Positions 46,801 to 56,586 of a stretch of DNA of 64,000 nucleotides are shown piece after piece (positions within the stretch are counted from its first letter, which is position 1; every line of letters begins with the position of its first letter). The position numbers and the translations under genes were made by a program. The DNA comes from Amphibalanus amphitrite. Taxonomy: Eukaryota; Arthropoda; Thecostraca; Balanomorpha; Balanidae. The stretch is from assembly GCF_019059575.1 (NCBI RefSeq), contig NW_024881534.1, forward strand, positions 744,001 through 808,000, read 5' to 3'. Below the pieces are notes generated by a model. The model searched no databases and was not told the origin of the DNA. It was given only the letters and a program-made list of their open reading frames with translations.

Positions 46801-46991
46801 TCTTCAAATCTTTCATGGAGAGTTGAAGACTGTTGTGCTGCAATGTTTATAAATGGGTCGAATTTTCTGTCCATGAGCTGCTTTGGTGCATTATCAGTTT
46901 CAATAAGGTTCATAGAGAAAAAAAGAGAAGAAATGAGACAAATAAGAGGTAGAAAACTGAAAGTAAGATGGATTTCACACACTGACCACAC
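43872..46991 (-). CDS. Non-LTR retrotransposon ORF2 (endonuclease + reverse transcriptase), 1039 aa, intact
   Basis: It encodes an AP-endonuclease-like domain followed by a reverse transcriptase. EN landmarks in order are LNILHVNARSIRSN near residue 91, an SETWL box, GDFNFD near 235 and SDHFPV near 299. RT landmarks are NNYRPIS, IYLDFKKAFDTVD, MGVPQGSVLGPLLF and the catalytic FADD at about 762-765, followed by a KYLGV thumb motif. The C-terminal ~200 residues resemble the conserved tail of jockey/CR1-group elements. There is no RNase H domain, and the frame is uninterrupted. The protein nicks target DNA and primes reverse transcription on it. The first Met is followed by a hydrophobic stretch, and a later Met may be the true start. 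No ORF1 is recognisable upstream (to the right). The clade (jockey, CR1, L2, Daphne) is not resolved by eye. Confidence 0.93.
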   Translation of the reverse strand: MWSVCEIHLTFSFLPLICLISSLFFSMNLIETDNAPKQLMDRKFDPFINIAAQQSSTLHERFEEIRDSCRYFTMPRAKLDQNLTSDWSTNLNILHVNARSIRSNERFEEFQLFLTHSNCAWHIVCVSETWLSDNLPERREILGYTAFFQNRNTNIGGGVAIYVNEKRVKKSSECDIKMKCTQSLLIDCEISNSIECVVGLIYRPPDLDSQVFIDELGSFLDKVNSMNKSTFITGDFNFDLFGIDNDNATLDFFNTFASYGFWPTICKPTRMSEQKMSLLDNIFCNNLNLISNTGLILHDLSDHFPVFVSCSLQLNNDCSHGMRKIFDYQKIDEFKEYLQDQLHDFFYIDDATQASNTLINAFKSGIEKYSKNIQCTRKTRSIKPWISAAILTSINTRNDLFRAKLRNPTQQNRTAYSRHRNYLNLLIRIAKKKYVQEQLRLNKDDSKKTWNLLHELTKGRLHKTNIQKQFVDESGNILHDKKDIVETFNQFFTSIGRDLQNAIPKNNVNPCGNVKANVTRTMKSWEPLTNTDELNQIIKETRNVGAGLDNINASIFKKSYLPILNHLVHLVNLCLTKGIFPYNMKCAIIKPIHKGGKKCHMNNYRPISILPYISKILEKILHKRIMHFLTQNKILNSSQFGFQKGLATYMPLLLLQEHITNVFEQGKIAIAIYLDFKKAFDTVDPDILIAKLKLYGIQDVALKLIHSYLTGRQQQVEYDGVSSEFMPIEMGVPQGSVLGPLLFLLYINDLPNVCNNAKFLLFADDTVVIFDNTNTANLQNDLDAQLPTLCEWLKANKLSLNTKKTVYQLYSKSHTNAKINVTLNNDDIPAEEKVKYLGVIIDPHLNWSYHINHLSSIISRNIGMLNRSKFFLDTNSLKLLYNTLILPYLNYCCLVWGFTFPTYLRKIDLLQKRAVRIVAQQHRLAHTEHLFKNLKILKVDAIAKQQLLVFMHKKLLCNLPEKFEDLFIFINSPSITTRSRNHFFEPFSEKLYRTRVSKWIGPRIWNAIIAPDFTLDSACELSKDNLKKFTKHYFLHTPL

Positions 46992-49900
46992 TAGGCCCTA
47001 AGCAAGGCCGATAGTGGGATCAACAGTAAGCACACTTGGCTGGGGAATCTAAAGAGAAGAAGAAAAAAAAACTTTTATTTACGTATTATACGTATTATAT
47101 GTGAGAGGGTGCTCTCTGAGCTGTGCTAAGCCGTGCTGCCTGCTGGCTGAGTTGGCATATGTCGGAGTCCATACTCTGACTTGAAATGAGTCGTCATGTG
47201 GTGGGCTGATTTGTGCGAATGGTGGCGGCATTTACTCGTATACGGGCCTTCATCGTGTCATACTTTTATTCGATAAGATCAAGCATATACCTAAAGTTAA
47301 CAGTACCTACTGAATCTAAAAAGATGGTGGCTTGTTGTCTGCAAACTTCATGCATGTTTAAGTACAAATATCTTCACGGCGTTTGCATGTGTCTACCTGT
47401 TGCAAACGTTTACCGTTGGCAAACTCCAAAGCAGCGCTGTCTAGGCCAACAATATCAAAGACTTCTTATTAACAATATGCTCAGACATGACATACTGAGG
47501 AGCGCTGTGTATTTACTGTCAAAGTTTGCTATTCGAGGCGTCAGCTGCTGCCTGATGTTGATTGTCGTTGAACTTAAAGCACGACTTAACTATGCCGGGC
47601 CGCTGACCTTTGCCAATCGATCAATTATCAGACCGAACACAACTCAGACAAGAAGTTTTCGCTGGCGCCGTAAATCACGGAGCAACCAGCTTGCTCCCGA
47701 TTTTGGCGTGGGGTCAAGTTTAGAGGGCACTGACCGCGGGGTCCCAGGACTATCTCTGACCGTATGTGTCTCCCCGGCCAGTTAACGCTGTTGGTATTAC
47801 ATGGTGTCCCTAGGCCGCCGTCTGTTGGTGGCTATAAACAAGCCGGCCGGAGTTGGGCTCCACTATGGTACCCCAGTGGGCGTTTAATTTCGGGATCCCA
47901 TCACAGAGACCGGGTTTTCTTTGTTTATCTGGCTGGGGGGATCGCTCGAGCTCTGTGGCTCGTTGACAAACTGAGGTTCTTTAGTTCTGCGTAAACTCAT
48001 AGCTCCCTGTGGTATTCTACATCACCTGAAGGTTTTGTTTTCTGTATTAGCGAGCATTGAGCTGGTCGATTCACCGACCGCTGCACTGATCGTACACTGG
48101 TTGCTCTCGGACAATTTAGGGAAAGTTCAAATGACATCAAGGTTTCTGTGAGGTATGCATAAAACTTCGAAAAGTGCCGCTCATCCTAGCGAAATCTAGC
48201 AAACTTTATGCCAAGACCCGTCCTAAAATGACGCTGATTAAAACTCTTCTCTGATGAGTTCCTCATGAGTATGGGTCTCTCCTGTCGGTTTGGCTGTTAA
48301 ATCTTCACCGGATGGGCCTTCAGGCTGGTCAGCTCAGCGGGGTCCGGAAAGGTGTTTGGTGGCTCGGCCCTGGTCATCAGCCTAGGGTTACGTCCCGTAC
48401 CTAAATCAGCATAGCACTGTTGGTGGAGATCAGTTCGCGCTCACCCAGGGAAGGCTATTTTTCTTGGTTCGCACTTTTTGTGTTCATTATAAACTATCCA
48501 AAACAGTTTTTCTTCTAGCAAAAGTCGCCGCTCATTTCCTTTTTCAAGGTTGAACTTAGCGATGCTATATAGTTTCCCGTAAATCTCACCAAGTCCCCGC
48601 TATTGGGCACAACTATTGATTTCTGCCATCGGCATTCAGCTATTGCCCGACCCGCTCTGACCGGACTCTACGACCGCTAATTCCGCCGCCTCTGCTCAGA
48701 CTCTCCCCACCCCATCCAGTCCACAAATACCCAGCGGCCTGGTCTACAGCAGGGTCACAGGTATTTACCGCCATTAGAGCGAGCCGACCCGTCATTCACC
48801 ACTGCGCCAATCCCCCTGTCCCGACTGAAGATACCGTCTCGTCGCGGCCAACGACGCTGTTTCCGCTGCCATTACCAGCTCCGTCTACAGAGACGGACGT
48901 CCCCGCTCCTCCCATCCCCTCTGTCTCTCCCCCTCTCCCTCCCTTCGCATCCCGACGACCCGCGCATCCGATGGGCCGCGCCTTTCTCTGAGGAGCGGAC
49001 CATCCGTCCGATTCTGTCCCACTGCCGGCCGGACCGCGCCGGAGGCTGATTGCGGAGGCGGTCGGACGATTTTGTCCGGGCCGCGTCGAGGCCACCGATT
49101 GTTTGTGGCGCCAGCGATTTGCGAATTTAGCGTGTGGCTGCGTTTGTTCGTTCTCTGCTTTCGTTGTGAGTTGATTTTGTTTGGCAGTATGAACTGAAGG
49201 GACTTAAATATTTGACGATTTGGAAAAGAAGGTCTTTTTTCTTCTTTCAAACCTGAGCATCGAAATCACCAACAGCATAGAAAGACATGTCCGGTAGAAA
49301 AGCCGCACGCAGTGGTACGCTGTGATACATCAATTCATTTATTTCGCATCAAATTATCCTGTTGCCCTTTTTAGTTGAAGCTTTCCTTTGCAAGTGTACG
49401 TGCATACCTACAAAACAACAAAGACATACAAAGCAGTGTCGTCATGTCAACAGCATCAGCCTAAAGCAAAGCAGCTTTGGTTTCGTACGCAATCCTTCAT
49501 TTGATGTCCAAAGGCAAAGCCTAAGTAGGGAGCAGAGATTATATAATGCTGTTGCAGCTGACATTGTTTTGTCTGATTGGCTTGTTTTGTATTCGAGAGG
49601 TTCTTTACTGTTAGGTGTCGACTGTCGTGTTTACGTTAGTTTGTGCGGAGGGTATCTACGTAGGATTTATTGTATAACTATTGTTATTGTTGGTAATACC
49701 TATTACCTACCTATGTACTGGCATCCTCTGCACAACGCAATATCCCGACCTCTCATCCATCTGTTTTTAAGCTATAAGCAAATGCTAATGGTACTTTCTG
49801 TTCACATATGACGTGTCCACACTCCACATTTATTTATGCTCCTTCGCTCCAGACATGTAAAACCTCTGCTCTGTAGTATGTATTTGATGGCTCATTCCTT

Positions 49901-50270
49901 GCGAACAGGACATCTCATATGAAGCTGGGAAGACGACGGAGTGCCACCGCAATCGGTGACAAGCCCACAAACACGGCTTCCCAAGTCCTCCCAGATCCCA
50001 TATATCTGAGATCCTGGATCGCGCCTCAGATCCGAGATCCCTCTCAGCCTGACGGTCGCCCACGAGTGCAAAATATGGCCGTTTGGTCACATCACTAGTT
50101 ACCACGCACATTGTGAATGAAGCGAGCACAGTAATGTTTCAGTAGATGACAGCTACGGTCATGACAGTTACGACGAACGACGTTCATACGCGCACTGCAG
50201 CGCGCGCGGGCATGGTCACTGCGGAGACACATAGCACATGAACTGCCAACGTCCTGCCCTGATAACGTGT
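46992..50270. other. LINE 5' flank and gene-poor DNA
   Basis: About 60 bp of LINE 5' sequence may extend to an A-rich tract at 47055-47073. Beyond it, open frames at 47.2-47.8, 48.8-49.25 and 49.36-49.8 kb have no recognisable domain. A CT-rich tract lies near 48900-48955. Nothing else is supported. Confidence 0.4.
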
Positions 50271-50285
50271 CAATATATCAACACG

Positions 50286-50440
50286 TACACCTCCAATCAG
50301 AAACACCTCGCGCGAGCCAATCAAACCACGGACGAATGACGCGATATACGGCGCACAGCGAGGCTACCACGCTGATAACAAGACCGTTGCCTAGCAACGC
50401 GTCAACGGTGGCGGACAGCAGCGCCGCAGTTCCCGGAGAA
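50286..50440 (+). promoter_or_regulatory. Candidate RFX X-box promoter with CCAAT boxes
   Basis: GTTGCCTAGCAAC at 50386-50398 is a perfect palindromic X-box, the binding motif of RFX factors that drive ciliary genes. Two CCAAT motifs (CTCCAATCAG near 50293 and AGCCAATCAA near 50317) lie 70-90 bp upstream, and GC-rich DNA follows. An ATG occurs at 50446, but the 50-codon frame after it is not recognisable, so the target gene is unknown. Confidence 0.4.
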
Positions 50441-50693
50441 CAGAATGGGTCGCTGCGCCCGAGTCTCGCCATATTCTCGGGATAAGAGAGACGGATGCAT
50501 GAGGAGGTATCTCGGCTACGTGACTGTATCCTGGTCGCTACTCGTACATACAGCGCAAATATTACGATTGAAACTTGTGCTTCTAGTAAAAGTTTGACTT
50601 TACTCGAGATATTTCTCTCTCTATGGCATTTTAACAAGATCTACTGTCCTACTTATGATAAAGGAGTATTACATCAGCGCTCTCCTTACTCTT

Positions 50694-50786
50694 TCTCACT
50701 CACTCAGTCACCCACTCACTCACTCACTCAGTCACTCACTCACTCACTCACTCACTCACTAGTCACTCACTCACTCACTCACCCAC
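50694..50786. repeat. (ACTC)n microsatellite
   Basis: Imperfect runs of ACTC are interrupted by AGTC and ACCC variants. A shorter outlier of the same motif lies at about 50850-50868. Confidence 0.9.
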
Positions 50787-51618
50787 TTTTCCAGACAACG
50801 GCAGCAATCTGCATTACATTATACGTGTACGTACATATACGTAAATACTCACTCACTCTACTCACTCTACGTAAATACATTACCTATTTTTTTTTTAGCA
50901 CGTCCTCACACCCGGCGACACAAATACATTGAACCGGACGACACATTTCATATTGACGGTACATTACAATCAAACTTGTAACTTTTAACCGCCACTCTCT
51001 CATATCCTTCCTCTTTTGACAGTACTTTGGCAAGTATGCTTGGAACATAGAGCGTCTCGGTACACCAATATTTGATATTCGAGACAGATCCCACGGCTCT
51101 CTGATAAATGGTCGTCACCCAATGACCTGTGACGTCACTCAGGTCACACTTCTCGCGGCCAATCAACGATGGCGCTCTGGGTCGTCTTTTTACGACGACC
51201 GGGGGACACGAGTCAGTTTATTGGCCGGTTTCTGATTGGTCAGATCTGACTGTCTGATCAGTAGTCAACTAACCACTGTGTTTGTGTCAGGGAATGGAGA
51301 ATGGGTTGGCTGTTGGGCTAGCTGAATACCTATCGGCATTGTCGATCGTGCAGGCTGCATTAGATGAATGCAGGCTGTCTATAGGATGAACGTGACTGAT
51401 CTGTTATAAGACAGGTTGGTCCAATGTCTAAATCCATGATTACCGGAATATCATAACAGTCGTTTCATGTGACAACTTTCTGACAGTTGGCCTAAGCAAT
51501 GCCCGCTATGGCCATACATCTTTATCGTCTGACAGCAGTCAGAAACTCGACTCTCCAGGCCCGTCCCTACCCTGGTCTGACGGTCTGTCACTAACGAGTG
51601 AAGACATGAGGTCCGGGA

Positions 51619-53439
51619 CAGTGTTCGCCACGGGCCGGGCCAGCCCAACGGGCCATGGGCCGGGCTGGGCTACGGGCTGGGCCGGGCCCCCAAATATCAT
51701 TAGTTAACGGGCTATGGACGGGCCGGGCCAAGAGCTTTGTGCACTATGGGTTTTGCGACTAATGTCAATTTAAGAAAATTTGGAAACTGATGCAAACAAA
51801 ACCCACTGGGAAAATACAAAAACTAAACCAAATTTAAGCAATGTGAAAGAAAACCTACTTGATATTGAATTTTGGGAATCTTGAGAATTATCCAATATCA
51901 CATCATGTCACACATAGGAGGGTTTTCATAAAAATTCCGCAGCCAAAAAGATCAGAGAATCTCTAGCATCATTAGTTTGTAATAAAAGTTAAAATGTAGT
52001 CATCAGAATAACTTACTTAGCACTACAACTCCAAAAACTAAGAAGCCACTCAACAATGATGGGCTACAGGGCTACATTAAGTTTAACACTTATATATGGC
52101 GATAGTGAGACAATTCCAACACAGTCTTTTTTCCTTCACCGACGGCTTTTTAACGAACAGAACCTTAAAAGGATACTCACAAAACACACTGTAAGTAACG
52201 AGGAACTCTACAGAGTATTTCGCGGTGAAAGCTTCTTGAAATGTCCATAAATTTGTCAAAATAAATCACAACAAACCAGCCCCTTCTAAAAAAAAATTGC
52301 AATCATGGCGGCGGCCAAGGGCGGCGGCTGGCGGCGGCGCTATGTTTATGTGGCGGCATCTAGGTAGTATACACAACAGTATATCAAATAAATACGTTTT
52401 TTTAGTGAGTTTCAAGGTGAAAAACAAAATTAAACAAATAAAAAATAAAACCTAAATCACGGAGCCTGAAAACTTGAACGAAAAACAAAACAAAAACTTG
52501 ATCATATATGTTTTATTATACAATTGGTCAAAATCGCTACCTGCCGCAGCTGCGACAATCAAGAAGTGTTCGCTCATTTTCGATTGATGATGATGATGCG
52601 TAAAAGTCGCAAAAGTACCCAATGACATTTCAAGCTTACCATGTTTTCTGCTTACGCTGCTAGCGATATCCATATCTTGAAAAGAGCCTAACATAAAATA
52701 GCAAGGAAAGTAGCAGATAGTTGTCCACAGAGATTCGGTTGACACGTGAGCATGAATTGAAAATAGATAAGATCAGTTTTGCTGATAAATGGATGGATTT
52801 TCTCTTTTTTTGGAAGACAGTGCTAAAGTTAGTGTCACCTATTTTGTATGCTTTCTCAGGCTTTTGATATTGCAGCATCTATGGAGTGAATTTAACAGCA
52901 AGGTCAATCCCAGACAGATTCATCAATTCCCATAAGTCAAGCTTTTTTCTGCTGGTAAGTGCTGGGAAGTATAGAGTATGTGGCAAATACTTCCTTCAAG
53001 TATGCATTAGAGTCACCAATTATGAATGATAATGTTCACACACATCAGCTTGCAAGATAACTTTACTCATAGAATGTAGTTAATATAATCATGTAAACTT
53101 TTTATAGGTGTGTAATCATGACCTAATTGACTGAGGTGCTTGCTGTTACTGTTAAAATTTGTGCCATAGGTGCTTGAAATGATTATATTCATTGAAAAGA
53201 AGGGAGTCATGATTGCCATGTTAATATTCATGCAATTTGAATTGTTCTCAAAATAGTGTAATCAATCATGCTTATTATAGCAATAGACAAAGACAATAAC
53301 TAGATTGCTATTTTTGACGGGCCGGGCCGGGCTGGGCTTGGAATATTTGCCAAGAGCGGGCTATGGGCTGGGCCGGGCTCTGAACCCATGGGCCCGGGCC
53401 GGGCTGGGCTGGGGATTTTGGGGCCCGTGGCGAACACTG
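51619..53439. mobile_element. Non-autonomous hAT element, 1821 bp
   Basis: The 18-bp terminal inverted repeats are perfect: CAGTGTTCGCCACGGGCC on the left and its reverse complement on the right. The 8-bp target duplication GTCCGGGA lies at 51611-51618 and 53440-53447. Subterminal regions (about 51630-51730 and 53320-53415) are packed with GGGCCGGGC/GGGCTGGGC motifs, a likely transposase-binding array. The AT-rich interior has no transposase frame with a hAT dimerisation motif, so mobilisation in trans is inferred. Confidence 0.92.
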
Positions 53440-53622
53440 GTCCGGGACGCGTCGGTCTGCCGTACGCCGATGATATTCTCGTCTGATGCAGTGTGTGTTA
53501 CCGACACACGACTTGGGTTGACAACTGACAGACGGCATTCTCCGGTCAAACAGCTTGCAATAAGATCACAATTTGTCCGTCATCTGACACTCACCAGACA
53601 TTTGTCTGACATCTGACACCCA

Positions 53623-53868
53623 TCAGACATTGGTCTGACACGCCCCGGACAGTCCTGACATGCCTCCGGAGAGGCTCTCCCGCTGTTCGCGCTGCTCGGC
53701 AATCACCAGTGACACCAGGTCCACTGCCGACTTGACCTTCCTGGCCGCTGTCAGCTGGCTGGTGATGGGAACCATCAGTGAGTTCTGACGCGGCCGGTTC
53801 GGGGAGTAGTTGGGCAGCATGTAGCGCCCGATCAGGCCGTCATCGTCCATCGAGTTGATGCGTGAGCT
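53623..53868 (-). CDS. Unidentified exon-like ORF, probably terminal exon
   Basis: On the - strand a good acceptor (ctgtccctgcag) precedes 81 in-frame codons that end at TGA. The translation begins SSRINSMDDDGLIGRYMLPN and includes PRQNSLMVPITSQL and a helix-like KVKSAVDLVSLVIAEQ. Codon use is GC-rich at third positions, as in the helicase exons, and the sequence looks like a protein rather than low-complexity DNA. RxNS-type motifs suggest basophilic kinase sites. I do not recognise the family. No upstream exon was found; upstream on this strand means higher coordinates. It lies 170 bp from the hAT element. Repeated CATCTGACAC / CAGACATT units just beyond the stop may be 3' UTR. Confidence 0.45.
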   Translation of the reverse strand, partial: SSRINSMDDDGLIGRYMLPNYSPNRPRQNSLMVPITSQLTAARKVKSAVDLVSLVIAEQREQRESLSGGMSGLSGACQTNV

Positions 53869-54484
53869 CTGCAGGGACAGGTCAGGTCAGATGGAGAAGG
53901 GGAGCGCGCGTCAGATGGGGGCGGGTCGGCCACCGAGCTCGTGTAACACAGTAATGTCATTTGCTAGAAGCCCTTGTCGGTCAATATTTTACCAGCACTC
54001 GCATTAACACAAGTGCGGCACTTCAATTTCGTGACCCAAATGGCGTCAGCAGCCCTAGAAACAGTGCTAACTATGATGGTGACTACGAGCAGTCCCTATT
54101 CCCACTTTGACGAGCAAATAATTAGACCTAGGGGCGAGATGGGGGGGGGGGTGCGGAAGAGACGCATCCCGCGGGGAGGGGAGGGGTCAGCCATTACTGA
54201 CCACGTCTCCGGTGACGTACTCTGCTGATGAGGCGCCGCCGCAGGGGGCCAAGCGTCATCAGTCATTAAATAAGCGGTGCACTTCCGTGCTACCAGGGCA
54301 TTGGTGCTGTGGCTGTGGATTGGTGCTGTGTCAGTGGATTGGTGTTTTGTCCGTGGATTGGTGCTGTGGGTGCCAGGAAGGACTTGTGTCCGTGGAATGG
54401 TGGTGACCTATGACATTCATGTGGATTGATTATGTGAACGTTGCCGTGCACTTCCTGTATGGCACTGATCCATAAAATGTACAC

Positions 54485-54774
54485 AATAGCCGTTTTCACG
54501 ACGGGCTATCCGGCGAGTGCACCTAATTTGACCAAATCTGCACCTAATCTCTTTTACAGCAAATATCTTTCTTTTATGAATTCATTTCAGTGTTTTAATT
54601 GATGATACTCTCTGATAATATGACAAAGCAGGGATATAAGCAAATAGCAATTAGTGCAGCCCTAGCTGATAGCTACTAAGAGACACAACGAACCTAATTT
54701 GACCAAATATGCACCTAATCTACACCAAATGTGCACCAAATGTGTTCCAGATGGCCGTCGTAAAAACAGCTAAT
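54485..54774. mobile_element. TIR MITE, copy 1 (~290 bp)
   Basis: Left AATAGCCGTTTTCACGACGG and right (reverse complement) ATTAGCTGTTTTTACGACGG are inverted ends. Subterminal repeats of CACCTAATTTGACCAAAT occur on both sides in inverted orientation. It has no coding capacity. The same family occurs at 63051-63267. Confidence 0.8.
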
Positions 54775-54779
54775 AGTGC

Positions 54780-56030
54780 CTGTCCCAGAAAAAAACATTT
54801 ACGTTTTACAATCGTGATTGCTTTGATGCACCTTAGTAAATTAGGAAGGCGCAAAGGACAACGTAATATTGACCTTTGAATTACAACATCCCAAAAGTTG
54901 CTGCTAATTTTGAGCTGCGTGGGCTGTGTGCACCACACTGTTCGGCGCTGGTGTTGCGCACTTTCTTTTCTCAGGCTGAGTTAGGCTAACCCGCCAGTCA
55001 CGTCTGTTATGCGGGACTGCCTCCCTATGCAGGACCTCGCCAAACTTCTCGAGATATACAAGAGTTTGTCATGAGCTCGCAACTCAGCTATTTGTATTTC
55101 AGTTCCAAAGCGAATATTAACCAGTTGGTATGTACCCGTAGCTGGTATGTACCAGTACTCGTAACCTCATTTGCTTTCTATCAGATATATAAAGCTCGTC
55201 GTTTTATAGCGGCGTCAGATAACAACAGAAAAGACATTGGGCTGTTATTCATGTTCGTTACATAAATAAGCCGCTCTGAGCCTCTCGGCAGCTTTCACGA
55301 AACGCGAAGCTTTAGCACCACTTTTGCCAAATAAATACCGTCTATTTAGCATCGATTCCGAAACAGAAAAAGTTGCGTAGATTTTTCGTTCATCATTGGT
55401 TTCCTAATGTTTATCAAACATCGGCTGCGGGCTGGCCGATCGGAAGCTGCTCGTGTTAAAAAGTGAGAAGAACTCGGCTGCGTATTCCTATCTAACGTCG
55501 CACTGCCTTCAGTATCCACAAAATGACCGCCCATGGTAGGTTAGAAAATGGACCAACTCACCAACGCATTGGCGTAAGGCGGCGCCTAACGATAACACTT
55601 CGCCATGCCTCGTGCACTGCCGAGGCCGCGACGATGCCCGCATATTGCTATCCACTGAGGTCCGTATTATCTCATATTAGACTGTTATGCTGGCAGATGA
55701 GTTTCCGGGTCGCCGCTCGCCGCCCGCGACGGTCTGAGATGGTCGCAGGAGCCGGCATGAGGTCACAGTGAGCTGGGGATGCCAGAGAAAACGAGGAAAA
55801 TGACAGCGCTAGTGCCTTTCGAATTGTGGTACTTTAGAGCGGGAATGGTTGATTGGATGGCGTTAACTATTTACGAGCTTTGTTTTAGCTCGAAAACTTC
55901 CACATTTAATCAGCTGTTAATTTTTTTTAGCTGTAAATGACCAGTGTCCGTTTAAAACCTGGAGTTGACACATTCTGATTCTGGCATCATCATCAAAAAA
56001 TGATTGCCGCACTTCCTTTCCCGGCTTCTC
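54780..56030. other. No recognisable gene
   Basis: Open frames here are short and lack recognisable motifs. I see no TE termini or RNA genes. Confidence 0.4.
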
Positions 56031-56033
56031 TCC

Positions 56034-56330
56034 ATTGGGAGTTGTTCAGCCTTGGAGCAGCCTGCCACAAGGCACCAGCTCAGCACTGTGGCAGCGCCGG
56101 CCAATTGACGCTGATTCGCCACTTTGGGGCGGCGGTCGAGCGTCCCGGCTGATTGGTAGCGAACAAAACAGAGTAGTCAGCACGCGGCGCCGATCTCGGC
56201 CAATATCCTCTGAATAATACGCCGAATAGATCACGTCAGTCTGCGGACGGGCCGACCGAATAAATTACACCGCGGGTTGGACTTAAATACGCCCGGTTAT
56301 ATATGACAAGATATAACCGGTTTTTCCGCG
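56034..56330 (+). promoter_or_regulatory. CpG-rich promoter-like segment with CCAAT boxes and a TATA-like hairpin
   Basis: CCAAT or its complement occurs at about 56034, 56101, 56152 and 56200. A TATATATG stretch follows at about 56299. That stretch is part of a perfect 10-bp hairpin, CCGGTTATAT...ATATAACCGG with an 8-nt loop. GC-rich DNA with an E-box (GTCACGTGAC, about 56473) follows. The layout resembles a TATA promoter, but no gene downstream can be identified. Confidence 0.3.
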
Positions 56331-56586
56331 ACACAACGAGCATCTTTGGGGCGGCCCCGGAGCCGGGCCGGCCTCTGCGAGCAGCGTTCGGCGGCAGGCG
56401 GGCGGCCGCCTGCGCCCCCGGGCGGCAAGGCCGCTAAGGCGGCGGCCTCATCTGATTGGTGGAGCGACTTGTGTCACGTGACGGTGACGGCGCGGGGTTT
56501 GAGTGCATTTGCGCGGTCACTCTGTTCTAAGCCGCCCGGTCTGACGCAAGTCAGCAGTGTTCTCGCTCTGAAATGTTTTTGCGTTT
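56285..56586. repeat. 302-bp repeat R1, copy A
   Basis: It is identical by eye to 62296-62597 (offset 6011). It begins with the CCGGTTATAT hairpin and ends in ...AAATGTTTTTGCGTTT. Because its flanks continue smoothly from the promoter-like segment, I take this as the original copy. Confidence 0.92.

Noticed and set aside
48240-48280. Hammerhead ribozyme (CTGATGAG present)
   Set aside because: The conserved GAAA segment and matching stems are missing.
49362-49811. 149-aa ORF on the + strand
   Set aside because: It has no recognisable motif, mixed hydrophobic composition and no splice or promoter support; likely chance.
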